5,325 nt of DNA from an uncultured Blautia sp. (GTDB lineage Bacteria; Bacillota; Clostridia; Lachnospirales; Lachnospiraceae), in assembly GCA_945872375.1 (NCBI GenBank), contig CAMBYR010000153.1, positions 1 through 5,325 on the forward strand. The letters run 5' to 3'. Within the stretch, counting starts at the first letter, position 1; each line of letters starts with the position of its first letter. The position numbers and the translations under genes were made by a program. Shown piece by piece: positions 4,294 to 5,325 of the stretch. The notes beneath the pieces were generated by a model. That model saw only the letters and a list, made by a program, of their open reading frames with translations, was not told where the DNA came from and ran no database searches.

Positions 4294-5325
4294 AAAAGAA
4301 CATAGTACAAGCAAGAAGAAAGCTGTTTGCGGTGCTGCTTTCTGTATCGATGATCATGACTTCATTCACCCCTGTATTTGCAGAGGAGAACAGTGGTGAA
4401 AAAACTGTTCCGGCAGCAGAAGCGGAAGTGTCGCCGGCGGCAGAAAAAAAAGAAGCGCCTGCGGCAGACGCCTCGTCGGAAACGAAAACAACAGTCACTC
4501 CATCCGCTGAGCCGGAAAAAACAACGGCAGAGGATGATGGAAAAGATACACCGGCTCCGACACCGGAAGGAACAGAGGAGACTCCGGAAGATCCATCGGA
4601 TTCGGAAGGAACAGAGCAGGTACCGGAGGGTACACCGGATTCGGAAGGAACGGAGCAGACCCCGGAAAGCACACCGGTTCCAACTCCCGGGGAAACAGGG
4701 GAAACGGAAGCGGCAGATCAGGAAACAACAGGAGAACTTCCGGACTCTGAAACGAAGAACACCGAGACACAGAAAAATACGGCAGACCTGCTTCAGACTT
4801 CACCGGAAGAGACGCCGACACCGGAGGATACTCCGAGCCCGGAGGCTGCTCCCATCAGCGGAAGTGCAGGTGTGAAGGTTGTGTATGAGGCGGACGGAAA
4901 CGTGTTCCCGATGTTTCTGGTTACAGGCTCCACGGTATCCGTTACGGGAAGCGGAATTGCCATTTCGCTGTCCAGCAGCAAGGCGACCTATAATAAGATT
5001 CAGGTTGAGGGAGCAGGAATTGTAGAAGGTGTATTAAACACCGGCGGTACCTACAATTTCTCCTTTGTGGTACCTGTCAGTGCATCCGGACAGAGCCTGA
5101 CCTTTGTACCATACAAAACCTCCAATGGAGAAGCTTATACTTCCAAAGCACTGAAAATAGTGATTCCGGCGGTTGTAGTATCCACACCGGAGCCGGAAGC
5201 CACCCCGACTCCAACCCCGGAGGAAACCCCTGCACCGACGCCGGAAGCCACCCCGACTCCGGAGGTGACACCAACCCCGGAAGTGACTCCGATACCGGAA
5301 GGACCATCGATCACACCGTCGGAAG
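4290..5325 (+). CDS. Secreted/surface protein with Pro-Thr-Glu linkers and a beta-rich domain (3' end outside window)
   Basis: The reading frame is open for 345 codons and runs off the window. AAGGGAG five bases before the ATG supports the start. Residues 1-31 are a clear signal peptide (KKNIVQARRK, a hydrophobic core at about 12-24, cut after PVFA). Residues 32-190 are a low-complexity Ala/Glu/Pro/Thr linker containing three 13-residue repeats. Residues 194-293 form one compact predicted beta-rich domain (MFLVTGSTVSVTG, ISLSSSKATYNKIQVE, FSFVVPVSASGQSLTFVPYK). A second linker of PEATPTP type starts at 299. The domain's pattern reminds me of NEAT-like ligand-binding domains in clostridial surface proteins, but this is recall, not a search. 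The gene follows the importer with no terminator between them, so it probably shares B12 control. Whether a sortase signal or more domains follow cannot be seen. Confidence 0.88.
   Translation, partial: MKKNIVQARRKLFAVLLSVSMIMTSFTPVFAEENSGEKTVPAAEAEVSPAAEKKEAPAADASSETKTTVTPSAEPEKTTAEDDGKDTPAPTPEGTEETPEDPSDSEGTEQVPEGTPDSEGTEQTPESTPVPTPGETGETEAADQETTGELPDSETKNTETQKNTADLLQTSPEETPTPEDTPSPEAAPISGSAGVKVVYEADGNVFPMFLVTGSTVSVTGSGIAISLSSSKATYNKIQVEGAGIVEGVLNTGGTYNFSFVVPVSASGQSLTFVPYKTSNGEAYTSKALKIVIPAVVVSTPEPEATPTPTPEETPAPTPEATPTPEVTPTPEVTPIPEGPSITPSE
4566..4682 (+). repeat. Three tandem 13-residue (39-bp) repeats in the surface-protein linker
   Basis: Units begin with EGTEETPED, EGTEQVPEG and EGTEQTPES at residues 93, 106 and 119, exactly 13 apart. 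At DNA level GGATTCGGAAGGAAC recurs at 4598 and 4637, a 39-bp offset, and the two copies differ at one base within 22. The near identity suggests recent in-frame duplication by slippage or recombination. The result would be a flexible, negatively charged spacer. Confidence 0.75.
5187..5322 (+). repeat. PEATPTP-type low-complexity repeat (second surface-protein linker)
   Basis: From residue 300 the protein is built of short units such as PEATPTP, PEETPAP and PEVTPTP. CCGGAAGCCACCCCGACTCC occurs identically at 5193-5212 and 5241-5260, 48 bp apart. Such linkers usually separate domains or span the wall in Gram-positive surface proteins. The repeat runs to the window edge, so its full length is unknown. 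Confidence 0.75.

Noticed and set aside
4235..4672. Minus-strand Ser/Val/Gly-rich ORF of 145 codons
   Set aside because: It is a mirror image of the signal peptide and linker of the surface-protein gene. The simple repeats keep several frames open by chance.
4378..4875. Plus-strand ORF of 165 codons rich in Arg, Lys and Gln
   Set aside because: It is another frame of the repetitive Pro/Thr/Glu linker of the surface-protein gene. Its basic composition follows from the shifted CCG-GAA-ACA codons, and no ribosome binding site or domain supports it.
4566..5322. Regular repeats as a CRISPR array or mobile element ends
   Set aside because: The repeats keep a single open reading frame, encode low-complexity protein, have no unique spacers of constant length and no transposase nearby.

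Overview
The window looks like chromosomal DNA from a Gram-positive gut-type Clostridium relative, most likely Lachnospiraceae. The grounds are strong AGGAGG-type ribosome binding sites, moderate G+C by eye, Sec signal peptides followed by Pro/Thr/Glu-rich linkers, and a substrate-binding protein and permease whose motifs fit FecB/FecCD proteins I associate with that group. The taxon is inferred; no rRNA or marker gene is present.

Layout. Positions 13-384 (minus strand) encode a short DtxR/MntR-type metal-dependent repressor, with a strong hairpin over its stop codon. Positions 385-854 hold no gene but are dense in control elements: two back-to-back promoters, an inverted repeat that could be an operator, a cobalamin (B12) riboswitch, an A/U-rich hairpin, and an intrinsic terminator just ahead of the first plus-strand gene. 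Positions 855-4225 encode a complete ABC importer: a secreted substrate-binding protein, a FecCD/BtuC-type permease, and an ATPase with an extra C-terminal domain of about 105 residues. From 4290 to the window edge runs the start of a secreted protein with two Pro/Thr/Glu-rich linkers around one predicted beta-rich domain. A 23-codon ORF (4222-4293) exactly bridges the ATPase stop and this start.

How it works together. Domain content alone would suggest iron-siderophore uptake, but the riboswitch makes corrinoid the likely cargo: with B12 abundant, the leader should end in the terminator and shut off the operon. The substrate-binding protein, permease and ATPase would move corrinoid across the membrane, and the secreted protein may catch or hold it at the cell surface. 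Most worth a second look are the unexplained C-terminal ATPase domain with its altered Q-loop, the possible Gram-positive surface corrinoid-capture protein, the substrate-binding protein that lacks a lipid anchor, and the bridging mini-ORF.
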